DNA of 64,000 nucleotides from Microbacterium sp. 70-16 (GCF_001898315.1 NZ_MKTQ01000026.1:181417-245416); one strand, 5' to 3'; counted from the first letter of the stretch, positions 21,174-32,520 are shown. A program made the numbers and translations. The notes: a model not told the origin generated them from the letters alone.

Positions 21174-21856
21174 ACCGCACCCTCTCGGTCATGCGCATGC
21201 AGTTCGTCAACAAGTACACGTTCGTCTGGCTGCCGCTGATCATCCTCGGCGCCTCGCTCGCGCTGTCGGTTCTGATCTTCGCAATGATCCCGTACGACGG
21301 GGGAAAGTACGGCGGCGGGAGTCAGGCGCCGATCTGGTACTTCTTCGCGCTGGGCATCACGTCGCTCAGCTACACGTTCCCGTTCTCGCAGGCACTCAGC
21401 CTCACGCGCCGCGAGTTCTTCTTCGGAACGATGCTCGCGGCGGGCGTCACGGCGCTGATCCTCGCGGTCGCCTTCGTCCTCGGCGGGGCGATCGAGGTCG
21501 CCACCGGCGGCTGGGGTGTCAACGGGTACTTCTTCTACCTCGACTGGGTGTGGCAGTCGGGCTGGCTCGTCGCTGGCCTGTTCTTCGGCATCCTGTCGCT
21601 GATGCTGTTCGTCATCGGCTTCTGGGGCGCAACGCTGTACCGCCGCTTCGGCGCGCTCGGGCTCACCCTCACCCTCGTGGCGTTCGGCGTGGTGCTGGTG
21701 ATCGCGATGTTCCTGGTGCAGCAGTTGGATGCCTGGGGAACGGTCTTCGAGTGGTTCGCCGCGCTCGGAGCAGGCGGGCTCGCGCTCGGCATGGCTGGGG
21801 CCACGGTTGTCTTCGGCGTGGTCGCGTGGGCGACACTGCGCCGCGCGACCCCCTGA
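21170..21856 (+). CDS. ABC transporter permease, six-helix
   Basis: A 228-residue integral membrane protein with about six helices (around 20-40, 60-80, 92-115, 128-150, 158-180, 195-218). It pairs with the preceding ATPase by overlap. No conserved family motif beyond that; the operon arrangement argues for an exporter. Confidence 0.82.
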   Translation: MNRTLSVMRMQFVNKYTFVWLPLIILGASLALSVLIFAMIPYDGGKYGGGSQAPIWYFFALGITSLSYTFPFSQALSLTRREFFFGTMLAAGVTALILAVAFVLGGAIEVATGGWGVNGYFFYLDWVWQSGWLVAGLFFGILSLMLFVIGFWGATLYRRFGALGLTLTLVAFGVVLVIAMFLVQQLDAWGTVFEWFAALGAGGLALGMAGATVVFGVVAWATLRRATP

Positions 21857-21883
21857 CCGTCAGCGGCTTCGGCCGAGCGCGGC

Positions 21884-22189
21884 TCAGCGGCCGTCGGCCG
21901 CCTCGGTGTGGTGGCGGATGACCTCCGCCACCACGAAGTTGAACCACTTCTCGGCGAACTCGGGGTCAAGGTCGGCGTCGTCGGCGAGCTGACGCAGGCG
22001 CGCGATCTGGCGTTCCTCACGGGCAGGGTCGGATGCCGGCATCCGATACTCCGCCTTCAGCAGCCCCACCTGCTGGGTCGCCTTGAAGCGCTCCGCGAGC
22101 AGGTGGATGAGGGCGGCGTCGATGTTGTCGATGCTGCCGCGCAGGCGCAGCAACTGGGCCTGCGGGTCGGGTTCGTGCGTTCCTTCCAC
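21884..22189 (-). CDS. Chorismate mutase (AroQ type)
   Basis: A 101-residue helical protein of the AroQ class that rearranges chorismate to prephenate for Phe/Tyr synthesis. LRLRGSIDNIDAALIHLLAE gives the first long helix with catalytic Arg, followed by VGLLKAEYRMPASDP and EREERQIARLR-like sequence. The GTG at 22189 is favoured because homology begins shortly after it. It converges with the ABC permease and is divergent from the AI-2E gene. Confidence 0.88.
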   Translation of the reverse strand: MEGTHEPDPQAQLLRLRGSIDNIDAALIHLLAERFKATQQVGLLKAEYRMPASDPAREERQIARLRQLADDADLDPEFAEKWFNFVVAEVIRHHTEAADGR

Positions 22190-22279
22190 GTCGCCGAGAC
22201 TACCGCCTCCGCCGCTGGGTCCAGGTCGGGGTCGACGCCTGGGTTCACGCTGGGTCCCCGCCGGGCGCCGGCGCGCCAA

Positions 22280-22285
22280 TAGAGT
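22280..22285 (+). promoter_or_regulatory. -10 box TAGAGT before 22292
   Basis: The box lies six bases before the ATG with no ribosome binding site, so the transcript is probably leaderless. Confidence 0.5.
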
Positions 22286-22291
22286 GTGGGC

Positions 22292-23494
22292 ATGGCATCC
22301 GGAAACGAAGAGCCCCGCCGTCGCTTCGGTAAACGTCGCGCAGGCGCCGCCGTCACGGCTTCCGAGCCGGCCGCGGCGGCCCCGACCGTCACGCCGGGCG
22401 GCGCGGTCGCCCCGGCCGGCGCCGTCACCCCGGCCGATCGCCGGGTGCTGGCGAACGTCAACCGTCCGTTCGTCGCCGGATTCTTCCTGACGTTCGGTGG
22501 ACTTGCCGCGTTCGCCCTCGGCCTCGCGATCACGAACCTCGTCACGATCTGGATCTACATCGCCTTCGCCCTGTTCGCGGCGCTCGGCCTCGACCCGCTC
22601 GTACGGCGGCTCGAGAACCGCGGCACGAAGCGCGCGTGGGCGATCGTCATCGTCTACTTCGTGTTCGCGATCGTGCTCATCGGCATCCTCTGGCTCATCG
22701 TTCCGACGGTCGTGACCCAGATCGCGCAGTTCATCACCGATCTGCCGAGCATGGTGACCTCGTTCCAAGGCACCGAGCTCTACGCGTGGTTGCACGAACA
22801 GTTCGGCTCGCAGGTTCCGCAGCTGCTGTCTGATCTGCAGGCGTTCCTGACCGACCCGTCGAACCTCGCCGCGATCGGCGGCGGTGTGCTGCAGTTCGGC
22901 ATCTCGATCGGCACGACGATCTCGGGGATCATCATCATCATCGTGCTGAGCCTGTACTTCCTGGCGACGCTGCCCGAGATGAAGAAGGCGTTCTACCGGA
23001 TGGTGCCGGCGCGCACCCGCCCGCTGACTGCTGAGCTCACCGAGGAAATCACCGAGTCGGTCGGCGGCTACCTCGGCGGCATGGTCGTGCTCGCATTCTT
23101 CAACGCGGTGATCACGTTCATCCTCTACACCGTGCTGCAGCTGCCATTCCCGGCGCTGCTGGCGGTCGTGGCGTTTTGTATCACGATCATCCCGCTCGTC
23201 GGTACCGTCCTGTTCTGGGGCATCGGATCGGTCGTCGCGCTGATCTCCAACCCGCTCGCCGCACTCATCTTCGCCGCGGCCTACCTCGTCTACATGCAGA
23301 TTGAGGCATATATCCTCACGCCGCGCGTCATGAACAAGGCGATCTCGGTGCCGGGGTCGCTCGTCGTGATCGGCGCACTCGTCGGTGGCACGCTCATGGG
23401 CCTGCTCGGCGCGCTCGTCGCGATCCCTGTGACGGCGTCCATCCTGCTCATCATCAAGAAGGTCTTCATTCCGAAGCAGGATGCCGCGGTCTGA
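22292..23494 (+). CDS. AI-2E family transporter
   Basis: A 400-residue membrane protein of the AI-2E (PerM/TqsA-like) family. A polar N-terminus (1-50, Ala/Pro-rich) is followed by two helices, a long extracytoplasmic loop, and the conserved C-terminal helices with PLVGTVLFWGIGSVVAL and GLLGALVAIPVTA. Family members carry different small molecules or ions; substrate unknown. The ATG follows TAGAGT by six bases. It converges with the lactonase gene over a nested hairpin. Confidence 0.88.
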   Translation: MASGNEEPRRRFGKRRAGAAVTASEPAAAAPTVTPGGAVAPAGAVTPADRRVLANVNRPFVAGFFLTFGGLAAFALGLAITNLVTIWIYIAFALFAALGLDPLVRRLENRGTKRAWAIVIVYFVFAIVLIGILWLIVPTVVTQIAQFITDLPSMVTSFQGTELYAWLHEQFGSQVPQLLSDLQAFLTDPSNLAAIGGGVLQFGISIGTTISGIIIIIVLSLYFLATLPEMKKAFYRMVPARTRPLTAELTEEITESVGGYLGGMVVLAFFNAVITFILYTVLQLPFPALLAVVAFCITIIPLVGTVLFWGIGSVVALISNPLAALIFAAAYLVYMQIEAYILTPRVMNKAISVPGSLVVIGALVGGTLMGLLGALVAIPVTASILLIIKKVFIPKQDAAV

Positions 23495-23541
23495 GCCGCG
23501 GGGCATCCACCGCCTGGCTTGTCAGCACCCGAGGTCGCGCC

Positions 23542-23612
23542 TCGGGAGGAGATTTCACTTCGGGAGGAGTTTTCGGGCCCAGGCATCCTCCCGAACGGAA
23601 ATCTCCTCCCGA
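23542..23612. repeat. Nested double hairpin (family F)
   Basis: Outer arms TCGGGAGGAGATTTC (23542-23556) and GAAATCTCCTCCCGA (23598-23612) are perfectly complementary over 15 bp. Inner arms TTCGGGAGGA (23559-23568) and TCCTCCCGAA (23586-23595) pair over 10 bp. The element lies between convergent genes and could be a bidirectional terminator or a repeat element. Confidence 0.75.
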
Positions 23613-23624
23613 ACTGCGCGCGCC

Positions 23625-24833
23625 TCAGCGCACAGGCAGCAGGCACGTGGGCGACGGCGCCTCCGCGCGGTGGCGCACGCGGCCCGGCACGCCGGTGCGC
23701 ACGTCGAGCGTGAGCGAGGCGACCTCGTTCGAGAGCTGCCCCGCGACGAGCAGGACGTCGCGCACCACGACGTGGTGGCGCGGCCAGTCCACGCCCGCGT
23801 CGACGAGTGCGACGGGTGAGACGAGCTCGCCCGCGCCGCGCACGCGCAGCGTCGCGATCGTGTTGCTGCCGCGCACGCCGGCGTAGAGGAACTCGCCGTC
23901 GCGCGAGGTCGCGAGTTCGGCCGCGGCGTCGCCCGGGAGCGTCGGGCCGAGCGGCGTGCCGCCGACGAGCTTCCAGGTGCCGTCGGATGCCGGCGCAAGC
24001 ACGAACAGCTCGCACGAGAGCTCGGTCACGACGTACAGGTGACCACTCGGATGCCACACCATCTGCCGCGGGCCGCTGCCGACCGGCAGGGCGACCTGCC
24101 CCACCGCGCGCAGCCCCGTCGCGCCATCGCGCCAGAATCGCACCAGGTCGTAGCCGAGGTCGGTCGTCGCGATGAGCCCGCCCGGCAGGAACACCGCTGC
24201 GTGTGCACGCGACGGACGAAGATCGGATGCCGCGTCAGCCCCGCCGGCATTGCCATCCGCCGGCGACGACTCCGCGCGGTCGTGCTCCGGCACGAGGTGG
24301 GCGTACTCCTCGCCTGCGGCTTCGCGCAGTGCGCGCGCCGCGGCGGCGAGATCGATGTCGCCGGCGCGGTCGGCCACAGGCGCACCCTCATCGCCGTGCG
24401 GATCCACCGCCGCGGGCGCGATCACCGGCGCCGAAGGACGACCCGAGGCATCCAGCGTCATCCGGACCACGCGCCCGTCGCCCCAGCAGCTGGCCACCAG
24501 GAACCGCCCGTCGGGCGACACCGCGACGTGGCACACCGCTTCGCCCGCGTCGATCGGATCGCCGAACGGGGCGAACGCCGCCTCGCCCGTGCGCCGGAAC
24601 GCCTGCACCTGACCCCGGTGCTCGAGCGCGGCATAGACGACACCGCTCGGGGCCACCGTCAGCGAACCCGGATGCGGCGCGAGCCACGACGGCGAATCGG
24701 CCGTGGCGACCTCGCCCGTGAACGCGAGGGCACCGCCGGCGGACGCATCGTCGGCGAGGCCGGCCACGAGCATCCCGATGCCGGACGCGTTCCCGCCCGT
24801 GTCGGCGGTGTACCCGCCGAGGAGCGCTCGCAT
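23625..24833 (-). CDS. Lactonase family beta-propeller protein
   Basis: A 402-residue protein resembling the 6-phosphogluconolactonase-like (YbhE/Pgl) seven-bladed propeller: LLGGYT at the start, repeated VSPDGRFL / TSRDGEFLYAG blade strands, WHPSGHLYVV, and GPRQMVWHP near the centre. An inserted low-complexity region (about 165-205) rich in Ala/Asp/Gly is unusual. The enzymatic activity is unproven. It starts one base after the purA stop and is probably cotranscribed with purA. Confidence 0.78.
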   Translation of the reverse strand: MRALLGGYTADTGGNASGIGMLVAGLADDASAGGALAFTGEVATADSPSWLAPHPGSLTVAPSGVVYAALEHRGQVQAFRRTGEAAFAPFGDPIDAGEAVCHVAVSPDGRFLVASCWGDGRVVRMTLDASGRPSAPVIAPAAVDPHGDEGAPVADRAGDIDLAAAARALREAAGEEYAHLVPEHDRAESSPADGNAGGADAASDLRPSRAHAAVFLPGGLIATTDLGYDLVRFWRDGATGLRAVGQVALPVGSGPRQMVWHPSGHLYVVTELSCELFVLAPASDGTWKLVGGTPLGPTLPGDAAAELATSRDGEFLYAGVRGSNTIATLRVRGAGELVSPVALVDAGVDWPRHHVVVRDVLLVAGQLSNEVASLTLDVRTGVPGRVRHRAEAPSPTCLLPVR

Positions 24834-24834
24834 C

Positions 24835-26121
24835 TCAGTCCACGAGGTCGTGGCGCACGATGACGGCGTCGCGGGCGGGGCCCACGCCGATCACCGAGAT
24901 GCGGGTGCCGCTCATCGCCTCGAGTGCGAGCACGTAGTCCTGCGCCTCGAGCGGCAGGTCCTCGAAGGTGCGCGCACCCGAGATGTCCTCGTTCCAGCCG
25001 GGGAAGTACTCAAGGATCGGCTTCGCGTGGTGGAAGTCACTCTGGTTGACCGGCACCTCGTCGAACCGCTCACCGTCGACGTCGTACGCGACACACACGG
25101 GGATCTGATCGAGACCGGTGAGGATGTCGAGCTTGGTCAGCACGAGGTCGGTGATGCCGTTGACGCGCGTCGCGTAGCGCGTGACGGGGGCGTCGTACCA
25201 CCCGACGCGGCGCGGGCGCCCCGTCGTCGTGCCGAACTCGAAGCCGCGCTTGCGCAGCCACTCGCCCTGCTCGTCGAACAGCTCGGTCGGGAACGGGCCC
25301 GACCCGACCCGCGTCGTGTACGCCTTGACGATGCCGACGATGCGGTCGAGGCGGTTGGGGCCGACGCCCGACCCCGTCGACGCGCCACCGGCCGTCGCCG
25401 ACGACGACGTCACGAACGGGTAGGTGCCGTGGTCGACGTCGAGCATGGTCGCCTGGCCGCCCTCGAAGACGACGATGTCACCGGCATCCAGCGCATCGTT
25501 CAGCAACAGGCCGGTGTCACACACCATGGGGCGCAGCCGCTCGACGTACGACAGCAGGTCGTCGACGATCTCGTCGACCGTGATCGCGCGGCGATTGAAG
25601 ACCTTCACAAGCAGGTGGTTCTTCTGATCGAGGGCGCCCTCGACCTTCTGGCGCAGGATGTTCTCGTCGAAGAGGTCTTGCACGCGGATGCCGACGCGGT
25701 TGATCTTGTCAGCGTAGGTCGGGCCGATGCCGCGGCCGGTCGTGCCGATCATGCGCTTGCCGAGGAAGCGCTCGGTGACCTTGTCGAGCGTGCGGTGGTA
25801 CTGCGTGATGACGTGCGCGTTGGCGCTGATGCGCAGGCGCGACGTGTCCAGGCCCCGGGCCTGCAACGCCTCGAGCTCATAGAAGAGCACCTCGAGGTCG
25901 ATCACGACGCCGTTGCCGATGACGGCGTTGACACCGGGCGAGAGGATGCCCGAGGGAAGGAGGTGCAGGGCGTACTTCTCGTCGCCGATCACGACCGTGT
26001 GACCGGCGTTGTTGCCCCCGTTGAACTTGACGACCCAGTCGGTGCGCTCTCCGAGGAGGTCAGTGGCCTTGCCCTTGCCCTCGTCTCCCCACTGGACGCC
26101 GACGATCACGATGCCTGGCAT
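24835..26121 (-). CDS. purA: Adenylosuccinate synthetase
   Basis: A 428-residue PurA: GTP-dependent ligation of IMP and Asp to adenylosuccinate, the first committed step to AMP. Signatures are [40 protein letters not shown], and the C-terminal GVGPARD. A minus-strand TAGGAT -10 lies about 35 bases upstream and GGGGGAG provides a ribosome site. It is divergent from the Pr6Pr-family membrane protein. Confidence 0.97.
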   Translation of the reverse strand: MPGIVIVGVQWGDEGKGKATDLLGERTDWVVKFNGGNNAGHTVVIGDEKYALHLLPSGILSPGVNAVIGNGVVIDLEVLFYELEALQARGLDTSRLRISANAHVITQYHRTLDKVTERFLGKRMIGTTGRGIGPTYADKINRVGIRVQDLFDENILRQKVEGALDQKNHLLVKVFNRRAITVDEIVDDLLSYVERLRPMVCDTGLLLNDALDAGDIVVFEGGQATMLDVDHGTYPFVTSSSATAGGASTGSGVGPNRLDRIVGIVKAYTTRVGSGPFPTELFDEQGEWLRKRGFEFGTTTGRPRRVGWYDAPVTRYATRVNGITDLVLTKLDILTGLDQIPVCVAYDVDGERFDEVPVNQSDFHHAKPILEYFPGWNEDISGARTFEDLPLEAQDYVLALEAMSGTRISVIGVGPARDAVIVRHDLVD

Positions 26122-26181
26122 GGCCTACTCCCCCGTTGTTCGGACGGTTACACCCCATCCTATCGGCCCCGCTCCGCTCGC

Positions 26182-26187
26182 TATCGT
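26182..26187 (+). promoter_or_regulatory. -10 box TATCGT before 26194
   Basis: The box lies six bases before the ATG. Confidence 0.5.
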
Positions 26188-26193
26188 GAAGCC

Positions 26194-26922
26194 ATGCTGC
26201 GCACTCCCACTGGGGCACACCTCTGGGCCGCCCTGCGGCTCGCCATGGCCGCTCTGCTGCTCGCGACGATCCTCACGCAACTGGTGACCTCGATCGACAA
26301 CGCGGTCGCGAACGATTGGCACCTGCCGACGGTGATCGCGAACTTCTTCAGCTACTTCACGATCCTCTCCAACGCCCTGTCGGTCATCGTGCTCACCTGG
26401 GCAGCGGTCTGGTTCTGGACGCGCGGGCGCGGTCTGACGACAGCGGGCGCGCCGCGCCGCGAACCCCTGCCGCTCGCGCTGGCCCTGGCATCCGTCACGA
26501 CCTACATGATCGTCACAGGCATCGTCTACAACGTGCTGCTGCGCGGGTTTCCCCTGCCGGGTGCGCAGTGGACGAACGAGATCCTGCACGTGATAGGCCC
26601 CCTCTTCCTGCTGCTGGACCTGCTGGTCGCGCCGCACGTGCGGTCGGTGCGGTGGCGTGCGATCTGGGTCGTGCTCGCGTTTCCGATCGTGTGGGTCGTC
26701 TACACGATGGTGCGCGGGCCGTTCACAACGTCGCAGGTGACGGGCACCACGCCGTGGTATCCGTATCCGTTCCTCGACCCGAACTCGGCCATGACGGGCG
26801 GGATCGGCGGCGTCATCGCCTACATCGTCGCGATCGCCGTCGGCATCGCGCTCGTCGCCGCAGGCGTCATCTGGGTCCGCCGCCGCCGCGGCGCACGCCA
26901 CGCGGCTAGCCTGGAGCGATGA
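26194..26922 (+). CDS. Pr6Pr family membrane protein
   Basis: A 242-residue membrane protein with about six helices. The FFSYFTILSN segment, WTNEILHVIGPLF and the WYPYPFLDP stretch are typical of this actinobacterial family (distantly FAR-17a/AIG1-like). Function is unknown. The true start is the ATG at 26194, six bases after TATCGT. It overlaps the next gene by 4 bp. Confidence 0.83.
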   Translation: MLRTPTGAHLWAALRLAMAALLLATILTQLVTSIDNAVANDWHLPTVIANFFSYFTILSNALSVIVLTWAAVWFWTRGRGLTTAGAPRREPLPLALALASVTTYMIVTGIVYNVLLRGFPLPGAQWTNEILHVIGPLFLLLDLLVAPHVRSVRWRAIWVVLAFPIVWVVYTMVRGPFTTSQVTGTTPWYPYPFLDPNSAMTGGIGGVIAYIVAIAVGIALVAAGVIWVRRRRGARHAASLER

Positions 26923-27374
26923 AGCTCGCCGAAGCACTCGCAGAGCGCGCCGCGCTGTCCACTCGCCTCGCCCAGCTCGCCCAGCGCGCCGCGCAGCACG
27001 CGCGCGTGCAAGAGGGCGAGCCGCCCGTCGAAGACCCGAACGCCCTGCTCGCCGAGCACGACCGCGTCGCGGCGGCGCTGACCGACCTGATCGCGCGCAT
27101 CAACCGCACGAACCTGCAGGCGACGCTCGCCGACGGCACGACGCTGACCGACGCCCTCGCCCAGCGCGACGTGCTGCGATTGCGCGTGCAGGCGTACACA
27201 CAGGCAGCGGATGCCGGTGCCGCGCGCGCCGACCGGTACAGCCAGTCCGAGATCCGCTACGTCTCGGCGATCGATGTCGCGGCCGTGCGCGCACAGGCCG
27301 ACGCGCTCTCGCAGCAGTGGCGCGAGCTCGACGTGCGCATCCAGGAGGCGAACTGGCAGAGCGATCTGATCTGA
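26919..27374 (+). CDS. DIP1984 family protein
   Basis: A 151-residue helical protein of the DIP1984 family (sometimes labelled septicolysin). Markers are MKLAEALAERAAL, the central DLIARINRTNLQ, and SEIRYVSAIDVAAVR near the end. The molecular role is not established. It is coupled to the preceding membrane-protein gene by a 4-bp overlap. The 279 bp after it up to argG show no gene. Confidence 0.85.
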   Translation: MKLAEALAERAALSTRLAQLAQRAAQHARVQEGEPPVEDPNALLAEHDRVAAALTDLIARINRTNLQATLADGTTLTDALAQRDVLRLRVQAYTQAADAGAARADRYSQSEIRYVSAIDVAAVRAQADALSQQWRELDVRIQEANWQSDLI

Positions 27375-27410
27375 CTGGCTGAACGGGCGACGCCGGCGTG
27401 AAGTCGGTAG

Positions 27411-29096
<1,686 letters not shown>

Positions 29097-29105
29097 CCGG
29101 AGCCT

Positions 29106-29136
29106 CATGCCATCCGAATGGTATCGTGATGGCATG
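29106..29136. promoter_or_regulatory. Operator/promoter of the toxin-antitoxin pair
   Basis: Inverted repeat CATGCCATC (29106-29114) and GATGGCATG (29128-29136) flanks a TATCGT -10 box (29122-29127), which is six bases before the antitoxin ATG. The right arm overlaps the start codon. A bound antitoxin would block RNA polymerase directly. Confidence 0.7.
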
Positions 29137-29367
29137 AAGGCGAGCATGGACAAGGCCGGACGTGTCGTCATTCCGGCGAGCGTGCGGGAGCGGCTCGGCC
29201 TTGTCCCGGGCCCGGTCGATCTGTTCATCGATGGCACCGGCGTCCGCATCGAGGTGGAAGCCCCCGACAACGTCGTCGAACGCGAGGGCCGCGCCGTGAT
29301 CGCAGCGTCGGGGCACGCGCTCACCTCCGACGACGTGCGAGAGCTCCGTCTTGCCGACCAGCGCTGA
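29134..29367 (+). CDS. vapB: AbrB/MazE-type antitoxin
   Basis: A 77-residue protein with an N-terminal swapped-hairpin DNA-binding domain: MDKAGRVVIPASVRERLGL, a classic AbrB/SpoVT signature. The C-terminal half would neutralise the toxin. The start ATG at 29134 follows a TATCGT box by six bases and lies in an inverted repeat, indicating leaderless autoregulated transcription. It overlaps the PIN-domain gene by 17 bp. Confidence 0.88.
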   Translation: MKASMDKAGRVVIPASVRERLGLVPGPVDLFIDGTGVRIEVEAPDNVVEREGRAVIAASGHALTSDDVRELRLADQR

Positions 29368-29767
29368 CTGGCTGCTCGACACCAGCGCGGCGATCGCGCT
29401 GGTGGTGGAAGACCACGCCCAGCACGTCGCCGTCACGCAGTTCTGCCGTAGCGCAGTGCTCGGCCTCTCGGGACACGCGATGCTCGAGGTGTACTCGGTA
29501 CTGACGCGGCTGCCCGGCGCTGCGCGCGTCACCCCGACCAGCGCTGCACGCATCATCGCACAGGAGTTCCCCGCATCCGTGCCGCTGGGCCCAAAGGACG
29601 CGTTGTCTGCCGTCTCGGTGCTCGCCCACGCGGGCGTCGCCGGCGGCGCGGTCTACGACGGCCTCGTCGGGCTTGCTGCCCGCAGCGCGGGCGTGACGCT
29701 GGTGACGTGCGACCGGCGCGCTACACCGACGTACGCCGCGCTCGGCGTCGACATTCACCTGCTGTGA
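29351..29767 (+). CDS. vapC: PIN-domain ribonuclease toxin (VapC-like)
   Basis: A 138-residue PIN-domain protein. Acidic catalytic positions are visible in LLDTSAAIAL, HAMLEVYSVL, YDGLVGLAA and VTCDRR. PIN toxins cleave RNA, often tRNA or rRNA. Translation from TTG at 29351 overlaps the antitoxin stop, typical of type II pairs that keep antitoxin in excess. No other mobile features flank it. Confidence 0.88.
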   Translation: MPTSADWLLDTSAAIALVVEDHAQHVAVTQFCRSAVLGLSGHAMLEVYSVLTRLPGAARVTPTSAARIIAQEFPASVPLGPKDALSAVSVLAHAGVAGGAVYDGLVGLAARSAGVTLVTCDRRATPTYAALGVDIHLL

Positions 29768-29847
29768 CAGACCGTCCGGGCTAGGATGCGAATGCGGCCC
29801 GTCCGACTGGGGGCACGGGTCTCTCCTTCTCGGAAGGCTTGACGACG

Positions 29848-32520
29848 ATGTCAGATCTCCCCTCGCTCACGGGCGCCAACCGCACTGTGGCTCAGGCCGG
29901 CGACGCGTCGACGGCTCCGTCACGCCGATCGATCGGCCGCCGCATCGGCGTCATCGTGTTCTCGGTTGTCGCCGGGATCACCGTGATCGCGCTGATCGCC
30001 GCGGGCGTCGTCGTCTGGACGATCCAGCGGTCGTTCCCGCAGTTGAGTGGCACGCTCGCCGTCGCCGGGCTCGAGGGCGACGTGACGGTCGCCCGCGATG
30101 AGCTCGGCATCCCGACGATCGTCGCCGACTCGACGCACGACCTGTTCTTCGCGCAGGGCTATGTGCACGCGCAGGACCGGTTCTGGGAGATGGACTTCCG
30201 CCGCCACGTCACGAGCGGGCGGCTCGCGGAGATGTTCGGCGAGTCGCAACTGGCCACCGACGAGTTCCTTCGCACCCTCGGCTGGCACCGCGTCGCCGAA
30301 GAAGAGGTCGCGCAGTTCGACGACGCGTCGCGCGCGTACTACGAGGCCTACGCCGACGGCGTGAACGCCTACCTCGCCGATCACGACGGGGCCGACGCGT
30401 CGTTCGAGTACGCGATCATGGGACTGCAGAACCCCGACTACACGATCGAGCAGTGGACGCCCGCCGACTCGGTCGCGTGGCTCAAGGCGATGGCGTGGGA
30501 CCTCCGCGGCAACATCGAGGAAGAGACCGCGCGTGCTCTGCTCGCGCCGTCGTACACGGCCGAGCAGATCGCCGAGCTGTACCCCGCGTACCCCGCCGAT
30601 CACCCCGTCATCGTGCCGACGATCACGACGGGGTTGTCGGCTGTGGCGGGCGCGGAGGCGGACACGGCGTCGGCGGACACGGCGTCGGCGTCTGCGGATG
30701 CCGCGGTCAGCGCCGCGACGCAGACGGCGTCGATCTCGTGGACCGAAGTCAGTTCGGTCGTCGAAGCGGCATCCGCACTGCTGGGCGATGTCGGCGAGAG
30801 CATCGGCTCGAACTCGTGGGTCGTCTCGGGTGCGCTCACCGAGAGTGGGCTGCCGTTGCTGAGCAACGATCCGCACCTGGGGGCTTCACTGCCGAGCGTG
30901 TGGCACCAGGTCGGACTCCGCTGCCGCGTCGTGACCACCGCGTGCGCGTTCGACGTCGCAGGCTTCGGCTTCTCGGGTGTGCCGGGCGTCGTCATCGGCC
31001 ACAACGCCGACATCGCGTGGGGGTTCACGAACCTCACCGTCGACGTCACCGATCTGTACCTCGAGAAGGTCGAGGGCGACCAGTACTGGCGCGACGGTGA
31101 GCTCGTGCCGCTGCAGACCCGCACCGAGACGTTCCACGTCGCGGGCGGCGACGACGTCACGCTCGAGGTGCGCTCGACCGTGCACGGTCCGATCGTGTCG
31201 GGGCTGACGAGCGACTTCGACAGCATCGCGGACGATCCGTACACGGGGTCGACGGATGCCGTGGCTCCGCCCGGCGACGCCCCCGCGGGCGACTACGCGG
31301 TGTCGCTGCGCTGGACGGCGTTGGATGCCGGCACCACGGCATCCGCCATCTTCGCGCTCAACACGGCCACTGATTTCGACGAGTTCCGCGCCGCCGCGAC
31401 GCTGTTCGACGTGCCCGCGCAGAACCTCATCTACGCCGACACCGACGGCAACATCGGCTACCAGACGCCCGGCAAGCTGCCCGTGCGCGGCGCGGGCGAC
31501 GGCACGATGCCGCAGCCGGGGTGGGATTCGGCCTACGACTGGACCGGGTTCATCCCGTTCGACGAGTTGCCGGTGGTCTACAACCCCGACTCGGGGTTCA
31601 TCGTCACCGCGAACAACCAGGTCGCCGCGGACGATTACCCGTACTTCCTCGGCTCGGACTGGGACTACGGCTGGCGCGCCGCCCGCATCACGTACCTGCT
31701 CGAGCGCGCCATCGCGAACGGCAAGCTGACGGCCGACGACATGAGCGCGATCCAGTCCGATCAGGAGTTCTGGATGGGCAAGCGACTCGCGGCCGTCTAC
31801 GCAGACATGGCCCTGCCGGATGCCTCGGCCCAGCGCGGCCTCGACCTGCTCGCGAACTGGGACGCGCAGAACACGGCCGACTCGGCCGCCGCGGCCTACG
31901 CGAACGTGCTGTGGGACGAGCTCGCGCAAGACCTGTTCACACGCCGCGACGACCCGATTCCGCTGACCAGCCAGAGCAGGTTCTTCGTCGTCGTCGACGC
32001 GCTGCTGGACGAACCGGCATCCGACTGGTGGACGAATGACCAACTGGGTGTCACGGGCCGTGACGAGATGCTGACGCGGGCCGCGACCGACGCGTACACG
32101 CGCCTCGTGTCGCTGCAGGGCGACGATCCGAACGCGTGGAACTGGGGCGGGTTGCACGCGATCACGCTGTACCACGGCAGCTACGGCTCGAGCGGGATCG
32201 CGCCGCTCGAGTGGCTGTTCAACCGGGGGCCGTTCCCGGTCGGTGGCGGCGGTTCGGTCGTCGATGCGACGGGGTGGGATCTCGGCAGCGGCGACTTCGA
32301 GACGTGGACGGTGCCCTCGATGCGCATGACGGTCGACCTGTCAGACCTCGACGCGTCGCGCTGGAACCAGCTCACCGGCACGAGTGGGCACGCCTTCCAC
32401 CCGAACTACATCGACCAGGTCGACGCGTGGCAGCACCTCGAGCAGACCCCCTGGTTGTTCACCCTCGACAGGGTGCAGGATGCCGCGATCGACACCCTGG
32501 TGCTGACGCCTGGCGCGTGA
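29848..32520 (+). CDS. Penicillin acylase family protein
   Basis: An 890-residue N-terminal nucleophile hydrolase. A membrane segment (about 27-55) could be a signal anchor. The alpha chain precedes a spacer of about 50 residues containing a duplicated ADTAS unit, and the beta chain would start at Ser-321 in GSNSWVVSG, the autocatalytic cleavage site and nucleophile. SNDPHLGASLPSVWHQ and NADIAWGFTN (oxyanion region) support the family. Substrates can be beta-lactams, quorum lactones or other amides. The ATG follows GGAAGG by ten bases, with TAGGAT at 29782-29787 as a possible -10. Confidence 0.9.
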   Translation: MSDLPSLTGANRTVAQAGDASTAPSRRSIGRRIGVIVFSVVAGITVIALIAAGVVVWTIQRSFPQLSGTLAVAGLEGDVTVARDELGIPTIVADSTHDLFFAQGYVHAQDRFWEMDFRRHVTSGRLAEMFGESQLATDEFLRTLGWHRVAEEEVAQFDDASRAYYEAYADGVNAYLADHDGADASFEYAIMGLQNPDYTIEQWTPADSVAWLKAMAWDLRGNIEEETARALLAPSYTAEQIAELYPAYPADHPVIVPTITTGLSAVAGAEADTASADTASASADAAVSAATQTASISWTEVSSVVEAASALLGDVGESIGSNSWVVSGALTESGLPLLSNDPHLGASLPSVWHQVGLRCRVVTTACAFDVAGFGFSGVPGVVIGHNADIAWGFTNLTVDVTDLYLEKVEGDQYWRDGELVPLQTRTETFHVAGGDDVTLEVRSTVHGPIVSGLTSDFDSIADDPYTGSTDAVAPPGDAPAGDYAVSLRWTALDAGTTASAIFALNTATDFDEFRAAATLFDVPAQNLIYADTDGNIGYQTPGKLPVRGAGDGTMPQPGWDSAYDWTGFIPFDELPVVYNPDSGFIVTANNQVAADDYPYFLGSDWDYGWRAARITYLLERAIANGKLTADDMSAIQSDQEFWMGKRLAAVYADMALPDASAQRGLDLLANWDAQNTADSAAAAYANVLWDELAQDLFTRRDDPIPLTSQSRFFVVVDALLDEPASDWWTNDQLGVTGRDEMLTRAATDAYTRLVSLQGDDPNAWNWGGLHAITLYHGSYGSSGIAPLEWLFNRGPFPVGGGGSVVDATGWDLGSGDFETWTVPSMRMTVDLSDLDASRWNQLTGTSGHAFHPNYIDQVDAWQHLEQTPWLFTLDRVQDAAIDTLVLTPGA

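Noticed and set aside
29848..32520. Assignment as penicillin G acylase or AHL acylase
   Set aside because: Catalytic Ser and family motifs are clear, but substrate specificity cannot be read from the sequence.
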